Part shown: positions 11,430 to 23,100 of the stretch, one piece after another | Numbering within the stretch: the stretch's first letter is position 1 | Layout: every line of letters begins with the position of its first letter | Assembly: GCF_000003815.2 (NCBI RefSeq) | Contig: NC_049989.1 | Coordinates: 14,016,918 to 14,080,917, forward strand | Direction of reading: 5' to 3' | Source of the DNA: Branchiostoma floridae | Lineage: Eukaryota > Chordata > Leptocardii > Amphioxiformes > Branchiostomatidae | Length of the DNA: 64,000 nt | Position numbers and translations under genes: made by a program | The notes under the pieces: generated by a model | The model's database searches: none | Told to the model about the DNA's origin: nothing | Seen by the model: the letters and a program-made list of their open reading frames with translations, nothing else

Positions 11430-11840
11430 TAAGTTTTTTTACGAATGTCTAGAAAACTTCACCTCATTGTGATCACTAGTTGCAGGCGGCATCCAGTAAC
11501 TTTAACAGTGAAAGTGGATGGGAAAATATTGGACCTGCGACTTGAGGTGTGCGGGTCAACTTTCTATGCTCAGATACCCACTTCTTCCTCAACCTTAGTT
11601 GGAACAAGAAGGAGACCTAATCAAAAATTCTGAAAATGTCCTCGAAGATTTAGGAACAAAACCCACGCAACCCTGATCACAGTTTACCCTTATTTTCCGT
11701 CGACTGGAAAGTGTTGACTAAAATGATTTGAAATTTGGTGGATATTGCATTCAGACTTCATAATAGATTATTATGCCTCAAAATTTGAGTTGTGCACTTT
11801 ATTTGTGGATGAGGCCGAGAATTTATTCATTCCCCCTTGT
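11430..11840. mobile_element. decayed relative of the 41.06-41.77 kb mariner-like MITE
   Basis: The phrases cattgtgatcactagttgcaggcgg and gcgacttgaggtgtgcgggtca match cattgtgatcgttacgttgcaggcg and gcgacttgaagtgtacgggtca at 41.47-41.56 kb. The right end (gaggccgagaatttattcat, then cccccttgta) corresponds to the right terminal inverted repeat of that element. The left end is lost. Confidence 0.65.
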
Positions 11841-11959
11841 ACACTACAATACGTAGAAGATCCCACCAAGGTAGTGTAACCATGCACTAGTATATGTACT
11901 ACTTTGTGATAAAACTGAATTCCTTGTACATTCCAAGATCCTCATGTCTAGAAGGATTA

Positions 11960-12200
11960 TTAGACACGCTCCACTTTCCCCTGTTCATAATGTCTTTGGT
12001 GAAACAATGCGCTGAGCCTTGTTCTGAGACATAAATGTGTGTTGGCGATTAGACAGTATATGAGAAATCTTTATAGACACAACAATGACGTTCATCTTCG
12101 ATCTCATTTGGGCAGAATGGACAAACCTCTGGTCACGGGGAATTTTATTATATTTTCCGGCTTCTACGTTTAGTTCAGGAGAGGATCAGAAGCCATGCAG
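11960..12200 (-). mobile_element. LINE 3' fragment
   Basis: The segment around atcttcgatctcatttgggcagaatggacaaacctctggtcacgg is closely similar to 42.13-42.20 kb, the zinc-knuckle C-terminal part of the LINE on the minus strand there. Only this short fragment remains and its frame is broken. Confidence 0.65.
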
Positions 12201-12629
12201 TGAGTCGACTTCAGGGTTGAGTCTGGGAGAGAAAGGAATACAGATCTATGTCTTCAGATGTAGCACGGCTCTTGTGTAGTTGTTTTTAACTTACTTAATG
12301 GTCACCACGTAAAAAGGACGCCATTACAAGGTGTGATCCGAAGACCACTCCAAGGTTACGGGATACATTGTAACTGTAACAGCATCTCTTCTCCCTTGGT
12401 CAAAACATCATGATTAAGACCAGCTCAATTGCTTACTAAGAGTGAGGACTAACTGACTCAATAGGCGAAGCAGGGGTTACGAGGGCTGCTCGGGAAATTC
12501 CCTACCCCAGTGTACATTTCCAACATCAGCAGCTATCATAACGAACTCACCATAAGGGACGCCACCGAGATCAAGCTACCACACTCATTACAGTAGGTCT
12601 AAATATATGGCAGGAAAGGTTTTACTTAC

Positions 12630-12720
12630 TGGTAGAGGGAAGTAGCGTCCGCTCTTCAGAAGGATGTCCAAAAAAGACCAATAGAACAAAGATGCTTATA
12701 GATCCTGAAAACCGCCACAT
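12630..12720 (-). CDS. first coding exon with signal peptide of the PAN-LCCL-CUB gene
   Basis: ATG at 12718-12720 on the minus strand. The peptide starts MWRFSGSISIFVLLVFFGHP followed by SEERTLLPSTS: a short basic start, a hydrophobic core and a small-residue cleavage region, as in a secretory signal peptide. The exon ends in phase 1 at a perfect GTAAGT donor and fits the phase 1 acceptor of the PAN exon. The frame is also open upstream, but this start is chosen because the signal peptide begins directly at it. The product is therefore expected to be secreted or cell-surface. Confidence 0.65.
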
Positions 12721-13189
12721 TGCTGAAGTTGTTTCTCCGTAGGCACTAGGTGTCGTCTGCCCGACTGAAACACGCCCTGTGTCACTCTGGAGACTTGATG
12801 GATTGAGAACCTGATAAGGAACCACTCTGCGGGATTGGGCACCACCCCGGCTATTGTGTGAGTCGTCAGATGTGGCATCTAAAGTGTTGAGGATGACGTA
12901 CATACATACAATGGACGATGTATGACGTGGTACGATGATGCCCGACGATGCATACAGCTCGAATGGGCATTAACATAATATTCATATTCAGTTCAGCTCA
13001 GTTCACCCATTAGGTGACGTTGCGCATAACATCTCCATCTTGGAGGGCAAAGATCCACCTTCATCAATCTCCTAAACGTCAGTGATGGTAGACCAGGGCC
13101 AAGCATTTTTGTGGGAACATCCAATTGCAGCTAAGAGTGTTGACAATTCAAGGAACATAAATCTGCTAAAAATGATAAAAATATGAAAG

Positions 13190-13330
13190 TGACTTGTTAT
13201 CTTCTCATCGGCGCCTGTTGACTGTTGGACCGCCGTCTCAATGGAACGTCTCCAGGCGGGTTCAGGGTTCGAGAACCACGTCACAAAGAAAGGTGGATGG
13301 CGGGCAGAAACAAACTGAACATTTTCTGAT
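13190..13330 (-). other. possible orphan exon
   Basis: On the minus strand an acceptor-like tttggacatcag precedes an open stretch reading NVQFVSARHPPFFVTWF, then SNPEPAWRRSIETAVQQ. It is clearly richer in G+C than its surroundings. No good donor closes it and no domain is recognised. It may belong to the LRR-like gene fragment at 15.9 kb. Confidence 0.25.
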
Positions 13331-13589
13331 GTCCAAATAATGGTCAGATCATATTCCATGATCAAGAAATGAGCAAATAAGAGTTCGGAGACACTCACAA
13401 ATATCTGGAAACACAGACACAAAACACAATACCTCCATTTTCCATGGAGATAATAAGCACATGGCAAAATCAATGAGATACATGTAATGTCCCTAACATC
13501 CCGTAACAATGACAACTGCGTCATCAATTTGGGTAACATGTCACGAGAACCTAATGTACGGCCGACAATGCTGTTTACACCTGTTATTA

Positions 13590-13845
13590 TGTTACCTTCA
13601 CAGAAGGGAACATATTGTTTTTGCTTTGTTTCTTCTTCTTTTCCGCACAAATAAGGTCAACGACCTGGACCAGACGGCTGTCACCATGGTAACCGGTAAA
13701 GTAGCAGGCACCATGTGGTGTTCGGTTACATAGTGTAGCAAATGTCAGATCTAGAGGGGCTCGGGTCACTACATTTAGAAATGTGTTCAAATAAGAATGA
13801 ACAAAACAGTTGCCAGTGTTAGACTACAACATGTGAAGGTAACAT
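13590..13845. mobile_element. MITE-like element with ttaccttcacag ends
   Basis: Bounded by gttaccttcacagaaggga on the left and an inverted gtgaaggtaacattctgt on the right. The ends resemble the ttaccttcgccaagaaggtt family seen at 10.3 and 17.3 kb. No target-site duplication was found. Confidence 0.45.
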
Positions 13846-13999
13846 TCTGTATTTGCTTGCAAATATTACCTTTCTGGTATTCCATATGTGTTTTTATCGG
13901 GCTCTCTACTTCGTCATATATTCTTTCTGTCCGCCAAAAAGAAATAGAAAACTCGATACAAACGCATAGAAATACGTCAAAACTTGCAACCCGAGACAA

Positions 14000-14540
14000 C
14001 CTTCTGCGTGGGGAGTAGTATGCATGGCCATTTCTAGGCTCGAGTTGCACTGGTGTCCACAATTCTATTCCTACACTTCCTCAGTAGCATAGTTAAAATA
14101 TCCTACTCGTGCAGTTTGTAGACTAGGGGAAGGTGGTGATTTCAAATAATTCAAGAATATGATGTCATTAGTAGTAGAACTAGAAGTGTCAAGGACACAT
14201 ACAGAGTCAGCAAATAATAAACTGGGAAAGCTTGATACATCAGAGGTTTATTTGTCAATACCGAAAATAACATGACTCCTTGTACTTTTTTTATAGCGGT
14301 TTATCTTTATTTATTTTTATTATAATATGCGCAGCTTTACTCATTGAATGAATTATCATATCATTTCAAATATTAGTTTTCTTGATCTCACTCCGTTGTC
14401 AACGCTTGTCCATAATGGTTAACTTACGATGTGCTCTATGCATGAACTTGCCAATGGGTTCTCGACGATTTGTACTCAGCACTGTGGTTGATTCAAACAA
14501 GGCTCACTTCTGCATGGTGGTATGGTACGGTCGAGGACAT
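14000..14540. other. no gene or repeat recognised
   Basis: AT-rich sequence with no exon-like stretch and no repeat family I can name. Confidence 0.4.
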
Positions 14541-14543
14541 CAT

Positions 14544-14726
14544 CAGATGTCAACAAGGGAAGCATGCTGGACCCTCCTTCTCCACTCCTCCCTATCCTCC
14601 ATCAGTGATCAACACGGGAAGCATGCTGGACCCTCCTTCTCCACTCCTCCCTATCCTCCATCAGTGATCAACACGGGAAGCATGCTGGACCCTCCTACTC
14701 CACTCCTCCCTATCCTTCATCAGTGA
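14544..14726. repeat. 62-bp tandem repeat, 3 copies
   Basis: Three nearly identical units of gggaagcatgctggaccctc...cctatcctccatcagtgatca. The copies differ at two or three positions, which suggests recent amplification. Confidence 0.95.
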
Positions 14727-14729
14727 ACT

Positions 14730-15640
14730 TAGTTCAGTTGTGCTGCTCAGTCTGTCGAGCCCGGAATCTCGCTTGAGTGTGTCTATCAAGGTAGTTCTCC
14801 GCCTGTCAGGTTTTCTTTTAAAAAAAAAAGAAGTGACCTCGATCCAGTTTTAGCTCACTGAAGAGCTAGTCTTCCACTGGTCGTGACAGAGAGGACAGAC
14901 GCTATGTACAGTATTTACAGGTTCATTAGGACATAAACACAGGACTCTGCCCAATCAGAATGAGAGATACACGAATCGTCGACCAATGAAATGTACGATT
15001 ACATCTGCCTAGCAGAGGGGAACGAGGGGCATTGCAAGGAGTGATGGCTCCTTCTGTTAACATTGATAGCACGTTTCTTTGTTCAAAGAAAAACTTGTCA
15101 AAAAAAACTTTAACGTTACCGTCTTATAATAACACAAGGAAATAGATGAAAAGATAAAATTTATTTCAATTGAAGTTGAACATAAACGGAACGACTGATT
15201 GTTTTGCTCCCCCACTATGAGTGGAACGATCCACAATGAAAGACATTCATATCTTTCAATCGAAACTTTAATTTGTGCGGAAATTCTGCATTCGTGATTC
15301 GTTTGTTTTTAGCAATACTATACAGTTCTTTAACTCCTTGAATACGTGCTTTATTTTTGTAAAGCCTTGCGAATGAAATGCAGTTATTATGTGTATACAT
15401 ACACAGTTCAAATTAATTCGACAAATGCAATATTCCGTTATCATAGACTAATCTACACAGATGTCAGAGGTCAGAGTTTGTCTTTGATTTGAGAAGTCAA
15501 GCTGTTACTTACAATTCTCATGGATCTGTACGACATAGTATTGAATATGTATGACATATTATTGAATAAAGGACTTATGTGTTATAACAAGAAAATTTGT
15601 CTCTTATATGGGTCGGTTTGGATGGGCTATATGATAATAA
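14730..15640. other. intergenic or intronic, no feature recognised
   Basis: Contains a short A-run and AT-rich sequence. No splice-bounded exon or repeat family was seen. Confidence 0.4.
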
Positions 15641-15642
15641 CT

Positions 15643-15806
15643 TTAATGACCCGCCTGTTCCCCGGTGCATATGGTGTCATAACGCCTGGTCCTTTGCTAT
15701 AACCACTAGAACACTTCGCTTCGCAAACTCGGTGGTTTTATTCAATGGTTATAGCAAAGGACCAGGCGTTATGACGCCATATATACACCTCCGGGCGGGT
15801 CATTAA
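15643..15806. mobile_element. foldback MITE (164 bp hairpin)
   Basis: Two ~60-bp arms, beginning ttaatgacccgcct and ending gggcgggtcattaa, share ataacgcctggtcctttgct in inverted orientation around a ~45-bp loop. The arms are almost perfectly complementary, so the element forms a near-complete hairpin. Confidence 0.88.
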
Positions 15807-15923
15807 CCCTTAATTATTGTATCATGATACCTTTTGGTCTTCTTTGGTTACTAATAGTATATCATGATGATTAAATGCTAGTTTGTATTTGTCATTTAAC
15901 CGTTTCGTGATTGCAAAACTTAC

Positions 15924-16202
15924 CTGGTTCTATGTAGAGATTCCATAGATGTTTGAGATGGCTGACATCTGACGAAGTCAGGTTACCGAGCCGGTAGTTT
16001 CGGAGCCACAACGCGGAGGTTCTCTCAACAAGCCGGCAGGATGGAATCTTGTCCCGGCCACTTTTCTCCAGTGCGGCGTCGCAGATAACACACATCTCTC
16101 CAGACGATACCGCCTGAACACTGTCCGGATGACATGAATTTGGTAGAACGTGAAGCGACTTACACGTCGGGCAAGTATCCGAAAAACATGACACGGTTCT
16201 CA
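15924..16202 (-). CDS. Cys-rich / leucine-rich-repeat-like exon
   Basis: A 279-nt minus-strand exon with acceptor ttgaccttag and donor GTAAGT, entering and leaving in phase 1. It encodes a cysteine cluster (CFSDTCPTCKSL, then MCVICDAALEKSG) and, at its C-terminal end, LWLRNYRLGNLTSSDVSHLK followed by HLWNLYIEP, which has the L..L.L....L..L spacing of leucine-rich repeats. This would fit an N-terminal cap plus first LRR of a cell-surface protein. The frame has an in-frame stop upstream and no ATG, so it is internal. No partner exons were identified. Confidence 0.5.
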
Positions 16203-16469
16203 CTAAGGTCAAGATGACAATCAAGCAAGAAGATGCGCACCAGTTTTACGATTTCTCAGGCACTTGTCGCAAAAGAGATCCTACAAAGGAGCTGCCTTTC
16301 TAATGTGCGCCTGTATGAAAAATCTGTTTAGAGGTATGTTGGCTAGACAATTTTCCTTTTTTATGTTCGAGCAAGGAGCTACATAGATTCATGCAATCAT
16401 CACCCGTATAGTCTAGACGTATAATCTAGGCTACTGCTGCAAATTAAAATACTAGAGTTCCACGACCCC

Positions 16470-17365
16470 ATACCTTCGCCAAATGATTTGATCTTTTACA
16501 ACTGCTTATCAATTGTGTTTGTCATTAATTATGCAAATAAGGCTCTCAATTGCATAAATTATATAACTTGATCATCTCCTTCACTAAATAAGAGACGTGC
16601 GCAATATATGTTAAGAAAGGAGGCTTATGTCACATTTTCTGATAATTCATGCAAATGAGGATCTCATTTGCATAATTGATGTTCAATGATGTTCACATGT
16701 ACATAGCTTCCAAATGCTACAAGTAAGAAGTTCCCGTCATTTACCACAATGACATCATAGCATTTTCTCATTAATCATGCAAATTAGGTCTTTATTTTGC
16801 ATAATATGTATCTATCAATATTCTTCTGTTTCTCAGTTACAAATGTCACATGTTGCAATGGACCTATAATGGAACTGGGCGTGTTTACACGATTTACTCA
16901 TTAATTATGCAAATTAGATACCAATTTGCATAATCATTATGTCATTATATGAAGCATCACTTAAGCTATCTACATACCAAAAATCATAATAATCCGTTAA
17001 CCCCTTCTTGAGTTATTCCCTTTCAAAGTCTGACACTAAACCTGCCCTGCAGTTCCAAAACAAGCCGCTAGGGGGCCAAAACCTACACCACTTACTCTCG
17101 GCATCAAGACCTGTCTACCACTCAAAAATTATAGCCACAGCATGTTCAGAACTTGAGATATCCAACCCGGAAGTTCCGCTGCAGTACCATAGCAAGCCGC
17201 TAGGAGGCCCAAAATCTAATCATTTCTAGGTCTCATCAATACCTACCTACATATCAAATATCAATACAATCCATTCATGCGTTCTTGAGTTATGGTGTTT
17301 TCCTACAAACATACACACACACAAACGCTACCCAAAATATAACCTTCTTGGCGAAGGTAATAACA
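16470..17365 (-). mobile_element. ~0.9-kb dispersed repeat with internal octamer array
   Basis: The right end reads accttcttggcgaaggtaat (inverse of ttaccttcgccaagaaggtt) and the left end accttcgccaa, so the ends are inverted relative to each other. Inside, between 16531 and about 16925, a ~122-bp unit recurs four times, each with ATGCAAAT and an inverted ATTTGCAT or a near match a few bases later. Two related stretches (aaccccttcttgagttattc, and gcaagccgctag) repeat further in. No coding capacity. Confidence 0.65.
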
Positions 17366-17369
17366 ATAA

Positions 17370-18560
17370 TTGCTGAGAATGTGGTAAAAGCATAACACCT
17401 GATATGCTGATGAATCCAGATTGTATACTAAACATTTTCATGTAAACATGTGGAAGAAACATAAGAAACATACAGGTAATACGTAGGTACAGATAAAAGC
17501 CATTGGGTGAAATAATCAATTAATATATAAGGGACTAATTCAAAAGCTAGCGTTTCAATTAATGGGTATACATGTAACTAATCCTATTTCAGAAATCATA
17601 TCAAACTTGTACTTTACAATGGTATGCCGTAATATGTACATAGATATCATTGGGCACTTTAATCAGAATGATCTGTTCTTGTTTGAACTTTGTGTATTCA
17701 TGAGAAGCTCAAATCGGCCTACAGGCCACTTTTCACTGAGGTCATGAGGGAAGACGTAAGGATCAGACAAAATATATAACAGAGATACAGTTTGCGTCAT
17801 TTAAATTCCCATTATACAGTCTATACACATATTTTACGCATACATGGTACAAAAAACAGGAGAGAGATCTGCTACATGATTCGATTCCGTTCGTTTTTTT
17901 ATCGTTTCTGTTACTTTACGAGTCCGTTAAAGAAAGCCAGTTGTTGGGGTTGTGTGTATGTCTGGTGGTAGATTGTTCCAGATGTCGGGTCCAACGCAGG
18001 CCATGGTTCTTTTGAAGGTCTCACGCCGGGGTTTTATTGAGCTCCTTGTTCAAAATGACCTTTGACGCAGAGAGTTTCATTTTGTTAATGTCTTATCACT
18101 TCCAAAAAGAGTTAGAAATCTGTGACTTATGCAACTAATATTTCAAAGTGATATGTTTCGTGTTTTGATAAAAATCCACGTAGATTTGATTATAGATGAC
18201 ATCCTCTAGGAACCCCAAAACTGATGCGAGCGTGCGATTAATAGAATGCTGTCTTCATTATGAAATCTAAGTGGTCAGGAAGATTGAACAAATGACTTAA
18301 CACACAGAGTATGGCATACCAAACAATTGCTAATCATTTTTGTTCTTTCACATCTTCGTTGCCCTCTGAATTGACGTTGGCATTCCATTACATCAGTATA
18401 CGTTTTCTGATATTTTTTTTATCTACGGCATATATACGTGCTTATTTTGCGGCTGCTTTGTACGATTTACAGCATGGTTGAAAACATTGTTTTTTTGAAA
18501 CGGCCGAAATTGGATGAGCGTGTGGATGTCATCCACATTGTGCTAGATAGTCATATATAT
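17370..18560. other. no gene recognised
   Basis: AT-rich sequence. The part from about 18300 may include the 3' untranslated region of the LINE remnant that follows on the minus strand. No exon is supported. Confidence 0.35.
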
Positions 18561-19900
18561 TGTTTATTTGCAAAATCATGCCCGAGGGCTAATTGCATAC
18601 ACAGTCTCAAGAACTAAGAGAGGTAAGTACATAAAACTAGTGTCTAATCAACTACATGATACTATGGATACTATTGTCGGGTTTGACTTCTTCTTTGAAG
18701 GCAGTGGTTAATGAACTGTCCCACGTTCTGTATGATGGTGGGATTTTGTGCTTTTAATAGAAATGTAGTCTTTTGGTGATCATTTAGGTGGTAAAAGCTT
18801 GGCGAAATTGTGGCAACTGTTTGAAATAATGTTTTTCTTTCGGTTCCATAGTGGGTACACTGACTGATAAAATGTGTTTCATATTCCACTGCATTCATTG
18901 GACAATATGTACACAATCTCTCGTGGACAGGGAGCTGTTTATAGCGGCCCCTTTCTATTTCTAACGGATGTGCGCTTGTTCTTATCTTACATATGGCTGA
19001 TCTTTCATTAAACTCATTATGATATAGATAATTTTCCATCACGTATTCAGATTTAACACTTTTGTAAAATCTTAGCTTACCGTTATCTAGGGACAGTTGA
19101 TGAAAAAACATTTGAACGTACATATCGGTAAGTCTTCTCTTTAACAAAGTACATATGTTCTTATTGTCTAATGTAGTTAATGTTCCATAAGAAAGAACAG
19201 CCTGTGTTATCTATTATTTCTTTAACATGATGTAACCAGTTTTTCTTGTAACTATTTCCCATAAGGTATTCCTGACAGAGTAGTGCGTCCACCTGTAGGG
19301 GATGTGTGGAACTGTCCAGTTGTTTTAGTCTTAGCCAGTATCTTATTACACGTACGGATATATCAATATCTGTTGGGAACATCCCAAGCTCTGCTCTGCA
19401 TGCTTATTACATGAATTCCTGTGCATACCAATGATGTTTTTCAAAAGCGGTTCTGGGTTGTTTCAACGGGACATTTGTCATTAGAGGAACCTTTGCCCCA
19501 GATCTCACATGCATACAACAGTATAGACTTGATACAAGTATCATAGATTTTAAGTAGAGCCTTTGGGGATAACGAGGTGCGAATGAGGGGTTTAATGCTA
19601 AAGGCGGCTTTGCGTGCCTTTAAAGACAATTGCTTTTTTGGCTAATGAATAACTTCCTGACGCGGACAAAATCAGGCCTAGGTAATTGTATGAGTTAGTG
19701 ACTTGGATACTCTCTACGCCAAGGGAAAATCCATATTTCAAACCAACATGGCCAGACCAGTAACAAAGGCATAAGACATGGTAGCTTGTAATGTTGGGAC
19801 GGTTTTGTTGTACCTACACCATAAAGATACAGAACAACCAGCAGCAAATGAAGTTCAGTATGATTAGGTGACATACTCCCAACTGGAAATGTCACTTGTA
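18560..19900 (-). mobile_element. non-LTR retrotransposon 3' remnant
   Basis: Minus-strand open segments in several frames encode the region after the reverse transcriptase. One includes AFSIKPLIRTSLSPKALLKI then YDTCIKSILLYACEIWG; a second includes DISVRVIRYWLRLKQLD; a third includes CKIRTSAHPLEIERGRY followed by RLCTYCP and CTHYGTER. The RT..HPL.IE.GRY...P..ERLC.YC pattern is the C-terminal zinc-knuckle region of LINE polyproteins. The frames are broken by stops and frameshifts, so it is a dead copy. It lies just downstream of gene A. Confidence 0.8.
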
Positions 19901-19991
19901 CTATGGTTACAGGTGAAGCAAGTGGACGTAAAGTTTGCCATTCTGTTTCAAGAGAAGGGGCATAAAGAGTTTGTGGAGTTTGCAGTAAATA

Positions 19992-19997
19992 TTTATT
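19992..19997 (-). terminator. polyadenylation signal AATAAA, gene A
   Basis: AATAAA on the minus strand, about 150 nt after the last stop codon of gene A (20145-20147). The spacing suits a short 3' untranslated region. Confidence 0.45.
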
Positions 19998-20144
19998 GCT
20001 ATGCTATCATTTCATTTGGTACAGTTCCTTATCGTTATGCATAATTCAACTATAAGTGCATTCTCGCCATTCAAAAATATTTTTCATTTTACAACCCAAT
20101 ATTTGAACATTTGATGCAGAGTCATTAAGATAGGGCTTCAGGCA

Positions 20145-23100
20145 TTAGACTTTAATGTCCTTCTTCATACTTTGTATTTGTTGCATGTACTCCATCGCTC
20201 TCCTTTGATCACCAATTTTTCTATATGCTAATTCCAGCATGTCAAGTTTCCTGACAATGTCCGGATGTGCTGTGTTCTTGCCATATATAGCTTTACTCAT
20301 CGTTAATGATTGTTCAAGGTAAGCTATTGCTTTCTTCAGATCTCCGAGTATAAACCAACAAAAACCTAGATTGTAAAGTGACCCCGCAATTTCCGGATGC
20401 GCCGTGTTGTCTCCGTAGATAGTTTTCGCCATCATCAGTGACTGCTCGTAGTAGCTGATTGCTTTCTTCCGATCGCCGAGTTTACTCCAAGACGATCACA
20501 GGCTGTTGAGTGCCGCAGCAATGTCCGGATGTGCCGTGGTGTCTCCATTGATAGTTTTCCTCATCGTTAGTGACTGTTCAATGTAGCTGATTGCTTCCTT
20601 GTGATCGCCGAGTTCATTCAAGCATAATCCTAGGTTGTGGAGTGGCCCGGCAATGTCCGGATGTGCCGTGTTGTCTCCGTAGATAGTTTTCGCCATCATC
20701 AGTGACTGCTCGAAGTAGCTGATTGCTTTCTTCCGATCGCCGAGTTCACCCCAAGACGACCCCAGGTTGTTCAGTGACGCAATAATGTCCGGATGTGCCG
20801 TGTTGTTACCATAGATAGTTTTCGTCATCGATAGTGACTGTTCGTAGTAGCTAATTGCTTTCTTGTGATCGCCAAGTCTACGCATAGATAATCCCAAGTT
20901 GTTAAGTGAAGTGGCAATGTTCGGATGCGCCTTGTTATCCCCATATATAATTTTCTTCATCGTTAGTGACTGTTCGAGATAGATCGTTGCTTTCTTCTGA
21001 TCACCGAGATAACTGAAAGCTAATCCAAGGTTGTTAAGTGACGTAGCAATGTCCGGATGTGCTTTGTTGTCTCCATAGATAGTTTTCATCATCGCTAGTG
21101 ACTGTTCACAGTAGCTGATTGCTTTCTTTCCATTGCCGAGCTTACTCCAAGCTGCTCCCAGGTTGCCAAATGACTTGGCAATGTTCGGATGTGCCGTGTT
21201 GTCTCCGTAGATTGTTTTCCTCGTCGTTAGCGACTGTTCGAAGTACGTGATTGCTTTCTTCTGATCGCCGAGTATACGCCAAGATACTCCTAGGTTGTCA
21301 AGTGACTCAGCAATGTGTGGATGTGCGGTGTTGTCTCCATAGATAGTTTTCATCATCCTTAGAGACTTTTCGTAGCAGCGGATTGCTTCATTCTGATCAC
21401 CGAGTTGACTCCAAGATAATCCCAGGTTATTTAGTAACGAGGCAATGCCCGGATGTGACTTGTTGTCGCCATATATAGCATTCATAATCGATAGAGACCG
21501 TTCGTAGAAGCTGACTGCTTTCTTGTGATCACCGAGTTCACCCCAAGACCATCCCAGTTCGTGATACAGTGATGCAACAATATCCGGATGCGCCGTGTTG
21601 TACCAATTGGTACTTTTACATATACTAAGTGACTCTTCTAGTAGACTAATTCCCTTGGTAGCATCACCAAAGAAGACCCAGAAGAATCCCAATTCCCGCA
21701 GTATTTCCGAACGTTTGATGTTATCGCTCCCAGCATCTGTTAACGCTGATTCCAGATGACGTTTAGACTGATCAAACAGAAACAGTTTTCTGGCTATTCG
21801 ACCTCTGCATTCATGGGAGGTATCGAGAATTGACCTTTTCAATATTTTTGGTTGGAGTTCTAAATTGTCCTCAACTATGTCTAGTACACACTTCTTCAAA
21901 GGTATTGCCCTGCAGTAGTATCGAAAAAGAACATTTGTGTCTGGAATGTGGAATACCGACCTAAGGGTAGTGTCAGGTTCTTTTTGCATCTTTTGCTTCA
22001 ATTTTATTTCGACAAGAGGGGACATATTGTCTCTCTGTCCCCCGTTGGCCAGGTATGTTCTCAGCCGGAGCTCTGCGGAGATGCTGGTCAGTACCGTAAG
22101 GTGGGTTGCATTCTCTTCATTGAACTTTTCCATTTCCTTTAATTTACTTACCACATCCCATGTGCTAGCAAGGGTGATCTGACAGCACAGAGCTAACACT
22201 TCGATGGCAATGCCTGGGAAACGATAGATGTCTTTCTTGACATTTAACAGTTGGCCGGTAGGCTCGAGGGGGGAAAGCTGCTCCCTGTTCTCCAACAAGA
22301 TTTGCACAGCAGACAGACGGGATTGGAAACGCGATAGTAGGTCATCTGTTATGATTTCGTTTAGTTTTCTCATATACTCGTCCATCAGACTTTCTTCTCC
22401 AGTTAGGAAAACTACGCGCCTGAGGATATCTGACAGATGGTACCCTTCTGCCAGAGAAACGTCTACCTGCTGAAACTTTGCCATTTCGACAGGGGTTTGG
22501 ATAAGGCTGACGGGGGGTTTGTTTTCAGTCTGTTGTCTTCCAAATGGTGTCTTACACGCCCAAGGCATGAATCCGTCAAAGGCAAATCCTCGCGGTGTGA
22601 TAGAGTCAAAGAACCAGTCTTTTCCTGGGTCCTTGGATTGAAAATCGTTGAGTGAAGTAATGGCCATGGCTGGGAGAATGGTCTCTCCAAGGTTGATGAC
22701 TTTCAGGTGTAGATAGTGTGTGAGGTTGATAAAGTACCGCCGCGTGTCGTCATTGTCTTTCCCTTCCTCAATCAAGATTGCGAACTCCAGGTCGGAGTAG
22801 GGTGTGGCCAGTTCTGTTGCTTGTGAGCCCAACCCAATGAACGCATACATACATGGAGGAGGACCAAGAGCGTCGGTACATTCATCAACTAGGTCATGGA
22901 TAAAACTCTGTCTATCCTTGGCGATGTTCTTGAGTAAAACCTTGACTGCTTCTGCTCGCTCAGCCTCAACTGTTATCATGGCTGGATCATCCTCGTCGTA
23001 TTGGTATGGGTTGTGTTGCTGATCAATGGCTTCTAGCGCGAGTGCGTATCTCTTCTAAATTGGTTTTATGACGTATGACCGAATCAGCGGGTATTGGTCT

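Noticed and set aside
13072-13650. 192-codon minus-strand frame
   Set aside because: No domain and AT-rich intron-like composition over most of it; only 13.19-13.33 kb is kept, as a weak exon candidate.
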